This document shows positions 1 to 7,864 of a stretch of 64,000 bases of DNA, piece after piece. Under the pieces are notes generated by a model. That model searched no databases. It was given only the letters and a program-made list of their open reading frames with translations, and was not told the DNA's origin. The stretch comes from Palsa-870 sp035937155 (GTDB lineage Bacteria; Chloroflexota; Dormibacteria; Dormibacterales; Dormibacteraceae): NCBI GenBank assembly GCA_035937155.1, contig DASYVJ010000043.1, positions 68,408 to 132,407 of the forward strand, read 5' to 3'. The position numbers and the translations under genes were made by a program. Positions within the stretch are counted from its first letter, which is position 1, and every line of letters begins with the position of its first letter.

Positions 1-201
1 CTGGTCGTCACCCAGATCGCCGGAGTCGATCAGTTCGGCGCAGCCGACGATGCTTGCAACCGCATTGCGAAGTTCATGGCCTCGCAGCGAGACCAGGTCA
101 TCGGGGCTCTCGGCATCGGTTGCCCGCCTGTCACGGGTGGCGAGCGGCGGCGGGAGAGGTTGGACCTTCAGCCGCCCTAGGGTTGCGCCCGTGCGGGTCA
201 C
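1..201 (-). CDS. Sensor histidine kinase, N-terminal part (runs off the window)
   Basis: The frame stays open from a GTG at 201 to base 1. After about 25 basic and proline-rich residues it gives a HisKA-type H-box reading SLRGHELRNAVASIVG, with His about 16 residues before the visible end. This matches the dimerisation and phosphoacceptor helix of histidine kinases (usual form SHELRTPLTSIIG). The GTG shares four bases (GTGA) with the stop of the small upstream membrane gene, so the two are probably translationally coupled. The ATP-binding domain is outside the window. No sensor domain precedes the H-box, so the small membrane protein may anchor it or sense for it; that is inference. Confidence 0.7.
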   Translation of the reverse strand, partial: MTRTGATLGRLKVQPLPPPLATRDRRATDAESPDDLVSLRGHELRNAVASIVGCAELIDSGDLGDDQ

Positions 202-368
202 AGTCGAGTGACCTCGGCATGGAGCGCGCTCGGGATTACATTCACGAGCAGGCCCGACGCAGTCGAGGCAACAGCCTGCTCGTATGCGCGTTGAGGCTGC
301 CTGAAGACGACGCAGGCCGTCCAGACGCCAACTATGTAGCCGAGAGTGAAGAGGGCGAAAAGCGCCAT
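198..368 (-). CDS. Small single-span membrane protein coupled to the kinase
   Basis: This short ORF of 56 residues begins ATG at 368 and ends TGA at 200-198. The N-terminus MALFALFTLGYIVGVW and the following residues form one hydrophobic segment (about residues 2-20). A polar, amphipathic tail follows (FRQPQRAYEQAVAST...). Its stop overlaps the GTG of the kinase by four bases. I recognise no family. Size and position suggest a membrane partner of the kinase, but it could be a chance ORF; the membrane-like composition and coupled junction argue for a real gene. The upstream ribosome binding site is weak. Confidence 0.5.
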   Translation of the reverse strand: MALFALFTLGYIVGVWTACVVFRQPQRAYEQAVASTASGLLVNVIPSALHAEVTRL

Positions 369-497
369 GCTTCAGGTGTACGCGCAGTGGGTCTTAAAGT
401 CGCCCTGCTCTGACACGGCCTGCCAGCCCTCTATGCCTAGGGGCAGCGGCCCGGGGAACCACTGAACAGAAGCCTTCCGAAGCTACGGGTGGCAACT

Positions 498-535
498 CCC
501 CCTCTCCTATCGGGAGCGTGGTGCGGGGGTGAGGT
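498..535. repeat. REP-like palindromic element (divergent copy)
   Basis: A C-rich run (CCCCCTCTCCTATCGGGAG) followed by GGGGGTGAGG resembles the dispersed CCTCCCC...GGGGAGG...GGTGGGGG elements seen elsewhere in the window. It sits just downstream of the response regulator stop at 560 and could also act as a terminator hairpin. Confidence 0.4.
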
Positions 536-559
536 CCTCGGCGGACGCCTTTTTGGAGC

Positions 560-1232
560 CTAGAGCTCTATGAGGCCCAGTCGGGCGGCCGCGATCACGG
601 CCTGGAGCTTGGAGTGCACTTGCAGCTTCTCGATGAGGTGGCTGACGTGCCACTCGATCGTGTGCGGGGCGATGCCGAGGCGCCTCGCCAGCGTCGCCGT
701 GTCGTAGCCCTCTGCCAGCAGCCGCAGCACGTCCAGCTCGCGCGGGGTGAACTCGGCCAGCAGCTTGTCGCGGGCTTCTCTGTCTGTGACCACCTTGCGC
801 TGCCGCGCGATCGCCTTGGCAAACAGCCCGACGGGGATCAGCACTTCGCCGATGGGATGCCCTACGGACCGCCTCGATGAGCTGATCCGCGGTAGCCTCT
901 TTGGTCAGGTAAGCAGTTGCGCCTGCATCGATTGCGTCCAGGAGTGCGTTCTCCGAATCTTCGGCGCTGTGAAACACGATCACGGCGCCCGGGACCTCGG
1001 TCCGGATCCGAGCGGCTGCAACTGGCCCGGTCATGTCAGGAAGGAGAAAGTCCATGAGCACCACCGATGGTTGCTCCTTGGCCGCGAGCGCGGCGGCTTG
1101 ACGCCCGTCTGGTGCGATGCCGATCACACTCAGGTCCTCGTGAGTGTCGAGCACCCTCGCGATCGCCGACGCCAGCAGCGGGTGGTCCTGGACGACCAGC
1201 ACCCGCACCGCACCATTCTCAGACCCGCTCAA
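560..1232 (-). pseudogene. NarL/FixJ-type response regulator, frameshifted
   Basis: The gene starts TTG at 1232, behind GGGAG six bases upstream. Receiver residues VLVVQDHPLLASAIARVL and the phosphoacceptor segment VVLMDFLLPD are intact. The reading frame changes after RRAS near 854-856, where a run of three G (CCC on the coding strand) has one base too many. The other frame continues as IGEVLIPVGLFAKAIARQR and a LuxR-type HTH (FTPRELDVLRLLAEGYDTA) up to LGLIEL. The paralogue at 20467-21171 aligns straight across the junction, which proves the expected frame. The span of 673 bases is not a multiple of three. It is either a recent pseudogene or a base-calling error in a homopolymer. Confidence 0.85.
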
Positions 1233-1314
1233 CTAGGACTCCCACTTGGACCACAACTCCTTGCTTACTGGCGCTTTGAGGCGTGAATGGACGCCACTTC
1301 AAAATAGTACTATA

Positions 1315-1329
1315 CATTGCTATGCAATG
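1315..1329. promoter_or_regulatory. Inverted repeat CATTGC-TAT-GCAATG, candidate operator
   Basis: A perfect 6-3-6 inverted repeat lies 25 bases upstream of the MEDS regulator start at 1354, next to AT-rich sequence (ATAGTACTATACATTG) that could be its promoter. The position suits autoregulation by the downstream HTH protein, which is inference. Confidence 0.45.
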
Positions 1330-1353
1330 CTGTCAAACTAGGTAGCAGAAGTT

Positions 1354-2100
1354 ATGCAAAGTACCAGCTTGCTGAACACCAAGGAGGCCGCTCGGTTCCT
1401 GCGGGTCAGCGAGGCTTCAATTCGGCGCTGGAGCGACGCCGGCCTCCTGCCGGCGCGCCGCGTGGGTCGGCGTCGCGAACGGCGCTTTGAGCACGACGAC
1501 CTGGTGCGGTTCCTCGGCCAACCTGAACGTCACGTCCAGTCGGCCGTGGTCGAACCCTCGCCAGTGATCGTCGGCGGTGCCCCGGTTCCCCTTAGCACTC
1601 ACATCGCTCCGATCTACAGCACGGACCTCGGCGGCCTCAGGCTTACCGTTCCCTTCTTGGCTGATGGGCTGCGGGCGGGCCAAGCGTGCTTCCTGGTGGC
1701 CAATGGCGCTGTTGTCGACCGCTACGCGAGGGCCTTGAGCCACGAGCAAGGAATTGATTTTGATGCGGCTGTTCGACGTGGTGAGCTTGTCCTTCTTGAC
1801 GGGCCTGGCCCAAATGTCGCGGGCGCCATCGGCAACTGGGAGCGGCTTCTTGGGAGCGCACTCGCAGGCGGCCCCACCGTCCTGCGTGTTGTGGGCGAGA
1901 TGGCACGCGAGCGTGCAATGTTCGAGTCGGACGGCGCCATGATGGCTTACGAGGAGGCTTACGACGTCATGGCGAGACGATTCCCTCTGGTCACGCTATG
2001 TCAGTACGACGCTCGCGAGTTCGATGGCGAGACGTTGCTTCGGGCGCTTAAGTCACACCCCGACATGTTCGAGCAGCACCTGGGACGTTTTCTGAACTGA
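1354..2100 (+). CDS. HTH (MerR/excisionase-type) regulator with MEDS sensory domain
   Basis: The 248-residue protein opens with a winged HTH of the MerR/excisionase class (LLNTKEAARFLRVSEASIRR...GRRRERRFEHDDLVRFL, residues 5-53). From about residue 78 it has a MEDS/DcmR-type sensory domain (IAPIYSTDLGGLRLTVPFLADGLRAGQACFLVA and LVLLDGP). MEDS domains occur in DcmR, the dichloromethane-responsive repressor, and beside many histidine kinases. The ligand is unknown. The gene diverges from the broken response regulator and has its own palindrome at 1315-1329. Codon use matches its neighbours. The domain call is firm and the physiological role is open. Confidence 0.8.
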   Translation: MQSTSLLNTKEAARFLRVSEASIRRWSDAGLLPARRVGRRRERRFEHDDLVRFLGQPERHVQSAVVEPSPVIVGGAPVPLSTHIAPIYSTDLGGLRLTVPFLADGLRAGQACFLVANGAVVDRYARALSHEQGIDFDAAVRRGELVLLDGPGPNVAGAIGNWERLLGSALAGGPTVLRVVGEMARERAMFESDGAMMAYEEAYDVMARRFPLVTLCQYDAREFDGETLLRALKSHPDMFEQHLGRFLN

Positions 2101-2104
2101 CGGC

Positions 2105-2222
2105 GGGTCTGTTCACCCCACCCCTCGCCCTAGTCCTGCGCGCAAGCGGCGATGAGGATGTGACTTACTGATTGCTCCCCTTCGGGGAGAGGGATTTGCC
2201 GCCACTCACCCCAGCCCTAACT
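2105..2222. repeat. Intergenic REP-like and hairpin sequence between convergent genes
   Basis: The gap between the two converging genes contains CTCCCCTTCGGGGAG (2176-2190), a perfect 6-bp stem with a TTC loop, flanked by ACCCCACCCC and CACCCCAGCCC tracts. The hairpin could terminate transcription from both sides; its flanks resemble the dispersed REP-like family. Confidence 0.45.
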
Positions 2223-4164
2223 AGCGTCGACCAACCGGCGCTGCGGTGACCATCGCGATCGCGTCTCGCAAATCGTCGATCGTGATCGGCTTGGCGACCA
2301 CCGCATCCACTCCCTCCGGACGTTCACCCGTTGCGTTCATGAACTCTCCGAATCCCGAGAGCATAAGAATGGGCACAAGAGGCGCAACACGCTTTGCCTC
2401 CAGCGCGAGACGATCGCCGCTCATCTCAGGCATTGCCCGATCGGTAATGATCAGGTCGTACGGTCCAGCCTTGATCTTGATGAGCCCGGCAATGGCTCCA
2501 TCGGCCAGGTCTACCTCGTGCCCATCGGCTCGCAGGTACTCTCCGATGACGTTGCGGACCATCTCCTCATCGTCAACGACCAGGATGCGCATGGCCGGCG
2601 CAGGGCTTACCTCTTTCAGCGTCGGCAGCGCTGCGCGCGGCCGGACCACGGGCAGCCTGACGATGACACGCGTGCCTTTGCCGAGCTCGCTCTCGATCTG
2701 GATCTCGCCCTGATGGCGCTTGACGATGCCGTAGCTGGTCGCCAGTCCGAGGCCGGTGCCACTGGCGCCCTTCGTCGTGAAGAATGGCTCGAGGCATCGC
2801 TTCCTCACCTCTTCAGACATGCCGACTCCAGTGTCGGTCACTTCCAGGCTGACCATTCCCGGCCGGCCTGCATCGTGGTCGACCGTCACGCCCAGCTCGC
2901 CGCCGTCGGGCATCGCATCGAGGGCGTTGAAAATCAAGTTCACCAGCATCTCTCGAAGCTCTGACGCTTGCCCTGAGACGCTGACGTCTTTGACGAAAGT
3001 GGCGATCCTGTATTTTGTGTCCTCGGCCATGGCCTGGTCGCCCCACCGGGGCCTTGTCAGGTCGATCGCCAGCTCGACCACCTGTTTCAGACTGACAACC
3101 TCCGTCTGGTTCACGTCGCTGTCTGGACGGTAGAAGTCCCGCAGCCGGCTCACGACCCGCGCCGCGTCGCGTCCCGCCTGGTGAATCGTCCGGACGAACT
3201 TGAGGACCTTTTCGGGGTCGTCCATGAGACTTGGCCGGGTGAGGATGAGCTCGCTGAGGCCGATGATCGGGCTGAGGTTGTTGTTGAAGTCGTGTGCAAT
3301 GCCCGTCGCCATCTGCCCGAGCGCATGGAGGCGTTCTTTTGCAATCACCGCGTCCTGGGTAAGCCTGAGCTGGTTGATCGCGATCTCCAGCTGCGACTTC
3401 GCATTCTCGAGGTTGGCCTGAACGGCCTTCATCTGGGTCAGATCGACAACGAAACAAACCATCGACTCGTCCGGAAGCTTGGCCCCTCCCATGAGGGTCG
3501 GAATCCGCTTGCCGTCCTTGTTGACGAATTCCTTTTCCCAGGGCGCGGCCCGGCCGTTGAGGTCCATCTCGACCAACACCTCGCGATCCCTCGGCCTGTC
3601 CTCGTCGAGAGTCAACGCGAGATAGTCGAGAGGCAAGTCCGCAGGCGAGTGACCCACCATGGACAGGAAGTAGCTGTTCGCCTCGAGGATCTGACCGGTC
3701 CGGTTGGCCACCAGGATGCCGATCACCCTCGATTCGAAGAGACCCCTGAAGCGGTCCTGGGCTCGGTGAAGCTCGTCGAGGGTGCGTGACTGGCCTCGGC
3801 GCAGCTCCGCCTCTTCCATCGCTCTCGCTACGACCATGCCCAACCGGGCAGGTTTGTCCTTGGAGACGTAGTCGTCCGCGCCCTCGCGCATGATCTCAGT
3901 CGCCGCCTCTTCCCCGATGGTGCCCGAAACGACGATGAAGGGGATGTCGATGCCCGATTCGCGAAGGATCTCCATGGCGCGGGTAGGGCTGAAGGTGGGC
4001 AGATGGAAGTCGCTGAGTATCACGTCCGGTCGTGGGTCGAGTGCCGCCCGGAACGCCGGCTCGGTCTCGACTCGCGACCAATCAAGTGCGAACCCGTCTC
4101 GCCGGAGCTGTTCGGTGATCAGCTCAGCATCGGCCGGCATGTCTTCGATGATCAGGGCGCGCAT
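2221..4164 (-). CDS. Hybrid sensor kinase REC-PAS-HisKA-HATPase-REC
   Basis: The domain order in 647 residues is an N-terminal receiver (ALIIEDMPADAEL, Asp52 in ILSDFHLP), a PAS domain (about 135-250, FESRVIGILVANRTGQILEAN), a coiled linker, a HisKA box (GQMATGIAHDFNNNLSPIIG), a HATPase domain (NLIFNALDAMPDGG, DTGVGMS, GTGLGLATSYGIV), and a C-terminal receiver (RILVVDDEEMVRNV, LIITDRAMPEMSG). The kinase core is the NtrB-like type common in soil bacteria. No membrane segment is present, so it is cytosolic. Its ATG at 4164 overlaps the stop of the upstream Rcp1-like receiver (TGATG), so it is the third gene of a phosphorelay operon. Phosphate could pass from the membrane kinase through the middle receiver to this protein. 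Confidence 0.9.
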   Translation of the reverse strand: MRALIIEDMPADAELITEQLRRDGFALDWSRVETEPAFRAALDPRPDVILSDFHLPTFSPTRAMEILRESGIDIPFIVVSGTIGEEAATEIMREGADDYVSKDKPARLGMVVARAMEEAELRRGQSRTLDELHRAQDRFRGLFESRVIGILVANRTGQILEANSYFLSMVGHSPADLPLDYLALTLDEDRPRDREVLVEMDLNGRAAPWEKEFVNKDGKRIPTLMGGAKLPDESMVCFVVDLTQMKAVQANLENAKSQLEIAINQLRLTQDAVIAKERLHALGQMATGIAHDFNNNLSPIIGLSELILTRPSLMDDPEKVLKFVRTIHQAGRDAARVVSRLRDFYRPDSDVNQTEVVSLKQVVELAIDLTRPRWGDQAMAEDTKYRIATFVKDVSVSGQASELREMLVNLIFNALDAMPDGGELGVTVDHDAGRPGMVSLEVTDTGVGMSEEVRKRCLEPFFTTKGASGTGLGLATSYGIVKRHQGEIQIESELGKGTRVIVRLPVVRPRAALPTLKEVSPAPAMRILVVDDEEMVRNVIGEYLRADGHEVDLADGAIAGLIKIKAGPYDLIITDRAMPEMSGDRLALEAKRVAPLVPILMLSGFGEFMNATGERPEGVDAVVAKPITIDDLRDAIAMVTAAPVGRR

Positions 4165-4613
4165 CAGTCTCGGTGCGGCGCCTGGTTGTACACGAGCCAG
4201 TAGAGTCCCAGGCTTCGTACCGACTCCGTGAATTGCGCGAAATCTACTGGTTTCAGCATGTAGCTGTTGACACCCAGCTCGTAGCTCTCGACGATGTCCC
4301 TCTCCTGCTTGGACGACGTCAGGACGACGATCGGGATCATCTTCGTCCGAGGGTCGCTTTTGGCCTGGCGCAGGACTTCGATGCCGTCAACCTTGGGCAG
4401 CTTCAGGTCGAGGAGGATCAGCTTGGGACCGCGGTTGATATCGCGGTCGGCAAATGGTCCGCGGCACATGATGAAGTCCAACGCTTCAGCTCCATCGCGC
4501 ATCACCTTGATGTCGTTGGCCACGTTGTTTGCTTTGAGTGCGTGGAGTGTCAGCTCCACATCATTCGGGTTGTCTTCGACGAGAAGAATCTCGACTACTT
4601 CAGGCTCTTGCAT
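4164..4613 (-). CDS. Single-domain response regulator (Rcp1-like)
   Basis: This 149-residue stand-alone receiver has the acidic pocket ILLVEDNPNDVE, phosphoacceptor Asp69 in LILLDLKLPKVDG, VLTSS and the Lys of MLKPVDF. The extended loop between beta-2 and alpha-3 (FIMCRGPFADRDINRGPK) is the hallmark of Rcp1/CheY-like receivers partnered with phytochrome-type kinases, and the upstream kinase has that HisKA type. Its start lies within the last codons of the kinase (14-base overlap), and its stop overlaps the start of the hybrid kinase by one base. It has no output domain, so it most likely relays phosphate. Confidence 0.9.
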   Translation of the reverse strand: MQEPEVVEILLVEDNPNDVELTLHALKANNVANDIKVMRDGAEALDFIMCRGPFADRDINRGPKLILLDLKLPKVDGIEVLRQAKSDPRTKMIPIVVLTSSKQERDIVESYELGVNSYMLKPVDFAQFTESVRSLGLYWLVYNQAPHRD

Positions 4614-6930
4614 TTCCGTCCTCCAGGGTTAGATAAAAGGTCGCTCCCGAATCGACAACACCTTCTGCCCAGACTTTTCCACCGTGTCGCTCGACGATTC
4701 GCCGGATCAGCGCGAGCCCGACACCCGTGCCTGGGAAGTCCTCCATCCGGTGCAGGCGCTGAAACACGCCGAAGAGCTTGTCGATGTACCGCATGTCGAA
4801 CCCGACCCCGTTGTCCTTGATGAAGAACATGACCATCCCGGCAGTCGCTGTGTCCGTGCCCTCATCCGATCCGACTTCGATGCGCGCGCCCGGTCGTGTG
4901 CGGCTGAACTTCACGGAGTTACCCAACACGTTCCGAAACACCTGCTTGAGGAGGACGGGATCCGCTAGGCAGGCGGGGAGGGCGTGCATGACGAATTCGA
5001 TCTGCCGGTCAGGATTCTCCTGCTTGAGCTCGGCGATGACCTCGTTCACGATGTCCGCAGTGAATACTCGCCGTTTCTTGAGCTCAACGCGACCTAGCCG
5101 CGAGAAGCTGAGCAGATCCTCGATCAGGATCCCCATCTGCTGAGCGCCGGCCCTGATTAGACCCAGTCGCCGAACCCCCTCAGCTGAGAGCTCGCTCTTG
5201 TTCTCTTCGAGTACCAGCCGAGAGAACCCGTCGATGCTTCGCAGCGGGCTGCGCAGGTCGTGCGAAACGCTGTAGCCGAAGGCCTCCAGCTCACGGTTGC
5301 TGGCTTCGAGCTCTGCGGTCCTGCCTTCGAGCTCCGCGGTCCGGCCTACCAGCTCCGCTGTCCGGCCCGCCAGTTGCTGGTTGCTGGTTTCGAGCTCCGC
5401 GGTCCGCCCGACGAGCTCTGCAGTGCGGCCGACGAGCTGGTTGTTGCTCGCTTCCAGCTCAGCGCTCCGGCTGACAAGCTGTGCGGTACGGCCGACAAGC
5501 TGGTTGTTGCTCGTTTCCAGCTCAGCGCTCCGACCGACGAGCTCGGCGGTGCGGCCGACAAGCTGGTTGTTGCTCGTTTCCAGCTCTGCCGTCCGGCCGA
5601 CGAGCTGGTTGTTGCTCGTTTCCAGCTCTGCGCTCCGGCTGACAAGCTGTGCGGTCCGGCCGACGAGCTGGTTGTTGCTCGTTTCCAGCTCTGCAGTGCG
5701 GCCCTCTAGCTCCGCGGTTCGGGCTGTCACCCTTTCAGACAGCCCGCTGTTCGCTCGCGCCAATGCCACGTGTGTTGCCTGACGGTCGCGTAAGACCATG
5801 TAAAGAATGACCTTGGCCGCGCCCAGCAAGACGAGCAAGACGATGGTGAGGCCGATCACATAGGTTTGCAGCCGGGTGGCATCCGCGAGCGCCGCCGCAG
5901 CGGGCACACGCGCCACCAGCGTCCAGCCAACGCCTGACACTGGCGTGTATGCCGCGAAGACGTCCTCGCCGGCAATGTTGACCCGGCCCACCGAGCTGTT
6001 GCCCTTGAGGGCGGCGTTCACGCCAGCGCTGTTGTCCCGCAAGAGCCCTGTCGGTGCGCTGCCACTGTGTGCCACGACCACGCCCTTCTGATCCGTGACC
6101 TCGATCAACATGCCCTGGTTTCGAGCGAAGTCGGAGAAGAGGGTCTGGGTGGCGGTGAGCCCGTAGCCGACCAACAGGATTCCGACGATGGCGCCTACAG
6201 GCGCGTAAGTGCCATCACCCATGACGGGAGCGGAGATTGCAACCACCAGCGGCGCCCCGGCGGAGGCTGCGACATACGCCGGAGAGACATATGCCTTCGC
6301 GGCTTTGGACGCGCCCTGGAACCAGTCGTGCGCCGTGCCGTAGTTCTGGCCAATCAATGCTTGTGCGGGTGGATCCTCATTTCCCCAGAAGGTGCCGAGC
6401 GGGTCGATGATGGCTGCGAATCGGTTGTCGGACCGCAGGGTCCGAAGGTCTTTGAGGGTCGTGAGGATGGCGGCGTTGTCGTAGTTGTTGTGGTTGCCGT
6501 CTCTCAGTGCTGAGATAAGCGCCGGCCGCCGCGCGTCGGCAGTGTCTAGCGTTGCCAATGCTGTCATCTCCGTGTCGACGTAGACCGCAGCGAGTGCGCT
6601 TGCGGCGGAGAGCCTGAGGTTGGAGGCTGTTGTAACCGCGGCATAGAAGGAGTTGACGCTCAGGGCTGAGAGCAGGACAAGCGGTCCCATGGTGAAGATG
6701 GCAAGGAACGCGGCGAGCGTGGAGGCCCGGCGGCCACCAAGCCACGTGCCCGCTCCGCCTAGCCAGATAGGCACCGGCACGGAGGCATCACCAGCAGGCG
6801 GAGGGATAAGGGGGGCGGGCGCTCCGGCGCCAGCCGTTTGAGGGAGGTATGTCTGGGATTGCGCGGCGAGCGGGAGTGCTCCGATACCAGCCCGCGAGCG
6901 AGCAGCAACAAGTCTGCCTTTGCGCAGCAT
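4600..6930 (-). CDS. Membrane sensor kinase with CACHE domain and repetitive coiled coil
   Basis: The protein has 776 residues. A proline-rich cytosolic tail precedes TM1 (about residues 73-95, LAAFLAIFTMGPLVLLSALS). A dCACHE-like extracytoplasmic domain runs to about 355, and TM2 follows (YVIGLTIVLLVLLGAAKVIL). A long coiled coil at about 400-548 is built from near-identical units of GRTAELETSNNQLV and GRTAQLVSRSAELE. Phytochrome-type HisKA (SVSHDLRSPLRSIDGF, His about 557) and HATPase (FIKDNGVGFDM, GTGVGLALIRRI) follow. It heads the operon with the Rcp1-like receiver and hybrid kinase. The coiled coil replaces the usual HAMP or PAS linker. The start lies 6 bases after a TAGCCT hexamer, so the transcript may be leaderless. 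Confidence 0.9.
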   Translation of the reverse strand: MLRKGRLVAARSRAGIGALPLAAQSQTYLPQTAGAGAPAPLIPPPAGDASVPVPIWLGGAGTWLGGRRASTLAAFLAIFTMGPLVLLSALSVNSFYAAVTTASNLRLSAASALAAVYVDTEMTALATLDTADARRPALISALRDGNHNNYDNAAILTTLKDLRTLRSDNRFAAIIDPLGTFWGNEDPPAQALIGQNYGTAHDWFQGASKAAKAYVSPAYVAASAGAPLVVAISAPVMGDGTYAPVGAIVGILLVGYGLTATQTLFSDFARNQGMLIEVTDQKGVVVAHSGSAPTGLLRDNSAGVNAALKGNSSVGRVNIAGEDVFAAYTPVSGVGWTLVARVPAAAALADATRLQTYVIGLTIVLLVLLGAAKVILYMVLRDRQATHVALARANSGLSERVTARTAELEGRTAELETSNNQLVGRTAQLVSRSAELETSNNQLVGRTAELETSNNQLVGRTAELVGRSAELETSNNQLVGRTAQLVSRSAELEASNNQLVGRTAELVGRTAELETSNQQLAGRTAELVGRTAELEGRTAELEASNRELEAFGYSVSHDLRSPLRSIDGFSRLVLEENKSELSAEGVRRLGLIRAGAQQMGILIEDLLSFSRLGRVELKKRRVFTADIVNEVIAELKQENPDRQIEFVMHALPACLADPVLLKQVFRNVLGNSVKFSRTRPGARIEVGSDEGTDTATAGMVMFFIKDNGVGFDMRYIDKLFGVFQRLHRMEDFPGTGVGLALIRRIVERHGGKVWAEGVVDSGATFYLTLEDGNARA
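5297..5720 (-). repeat. In-frame tandem repeats encoding the kinase coiled coil
   Basis: Within the kinase gene, units of about 21 to 63 bases recur, each encoding variants of GRTAELETSNNQLV. Neighbouring units are almost identical at DNA level (for example GACGAGCTGGTTGTTGCT several times), which indicates recent slippage or unequal recombination. The repeat number may vary between strains. Confidence 0.85.
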
Positions 6931-6936
6931 GTTTTC

Positions 6937-6968
6937 AGGCTAGGTGGCGTTGAGATGCCTGTCGCCAT
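6937..6968 (-). promoter_or_regulatory. Promoter-like module with ATGGCGAC box upstream of the kinase operon
   Basis: On the minus strand ATGGCGAC (6968-6961) is followed by 18 bases and then TAGCCT (6942-6937), which ends 6 bases before the ATG at 6930. The same ATGGCGAC box lies 30 and 34 bases before the starts at 19787 and 20369. It is either a shared promoter element or part of a leader. Confidence 0.45.
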
Positions 6969-7222
6969 TACTTTGTGGGGCGCGTCCCCATGTGGTTTGG
7001 AGTGCTCGCGCAGGTTTGACTACCGATTCAGGGCCGTTGCTGGCGGATACCGGCTCGATGGGTTCGCGCCCCTCGCGACAAAGGGTTATTGACGCCCATC
7101 GATTTGCATGGCTGGAAGACCTGATTTCGCATGGAGACATCTCTGTGCGGACGGCGTAAACCGGGTACATGGCGTTACGAGTGGGGACCCGGCCGGCATT
7201 GCTTCCAAGCGCGCGCTGAGCC
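6969..7222. other. Non-coding divergent region
   Basis: Between the box upstream of the minus-strand kinase and the plus-strand gene at 7223 I see no convincing ORF or RNA gene. The region is GC-rich and should hold both promoters. Confidence 0.4.
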
Positions 7223-7813
7223 ATGGCCATGGAGTTGCGAAAAGGCCAGCCGCTTGGTGCATTCGCGCTATTCGCATGGAGCCCTGGGTCCCGGTCGCCT
7301 CGCCTGCCGACCACACTTTTAGTCGACCCCGACGAGGTCATTCTGGGTCGAGCTCTGGCGGCGCGGGTTGCGGATGCCACGCGCATGACGGCCGCGGCCG
7401 CGATCGCAAAAGGACTTGTCGAGCTCGGCTCGCCGCGATTTGCCAAACCCATCCAGGACGTTCACTACCTCACGAGCCGTGTAATCGCCAGGTTCCTGAT
7501 CACCGGCGAAGGCACCACTGAGCAGGAGCGCAATTTCATCAGCAGGCTTGGCGTGATCGGTGCGTGCTACGGAATGTCAATCGCCACGCTGACGCGCTCC
7601 TATCTGGTTTGGCGCGACACGAACCTCCGCATCCTGTCTGAAGAGGTCAACCGCCTGGGCATCGGGCAGGCAGTCGCAGAGATGGCCAGGAAAATCATCA
7701 AGTCAAGTGCGGATACTGGCATCCTGCGCACGGTTCGCGCATACGACTATCAGATTCAGCTCGCGACGCGGTCCAAAGACGGCGTGACGATAGGGGTTTC
7801 ACCTCCCCCGTAG
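7223..7813 (+). CDS. Helical protein of unknown function
   Basis: The predicted 196-residue protein is mostly alpha-helical (DATRMTAAAAIAKGLVEL, VIARFLITGEGTTEQERNFI, TRSYLVWRDTNLRILSEEVN). The pattern is reminiscent of N-terminal sensory helices found before PucR-type or cyclase outputs, but it ends without an output domain. I do not recognise a family with certainty. The first 30 residues are rich in Pro, Ser and Arg, so translation may start later. The last codons (GVSPPP) run into the REP-like element at 7797, which may have replaced the original C-terminus. It stands between the phosphorelay and chemosensory operons on the opposite strand. Confidence 0.55.
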   Translation: MAMELRKGQPLGAFALFAWSPGSRSPRLPTTLLVDPDEVILGRALAARVADATRMTAAAAIAKGLVELGSPRFAKPIQDVHYLTSRVIARFLITGEGTTEQERNFISRLGVIGACYGMSIATLTRSYLVWRDTNLRILSEEVNRLGIGQAVAEMARKIIKSSADTGILRTVRAYDYQIQLATRSKDGVTIGVSPPP

Positions 7814-7850
7814 GGGGAGGTCGGGCCGAAGGCCCGGGTGGGGGACCGCG
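7797..7850. repeat. REP-like palindromic element
   Basis: TTCACCTCCCCCGTAGGGGGAGG forms a hairpin, followed by GGCCGAAGGCC (a second small hairpin) and GGGTGGGGG. This is the typical layout of the family in this window. It overlaps the end of the preceding gene and lies just past the stop of the REC-ATPase gene, so it sits between convergent genes. Confidence 0.8.
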
Positions 7851-7864
7851 CCCTTTGGAACTAC

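Noticed and set aside
5297..5720. Regular DNA repeats that might suggest a CRISPR array
   Set aside because: The units are in frame, encode a coiled coil and have no unique spacers. No cas genes are present, and I found no CRISPR array anywhere in the window.
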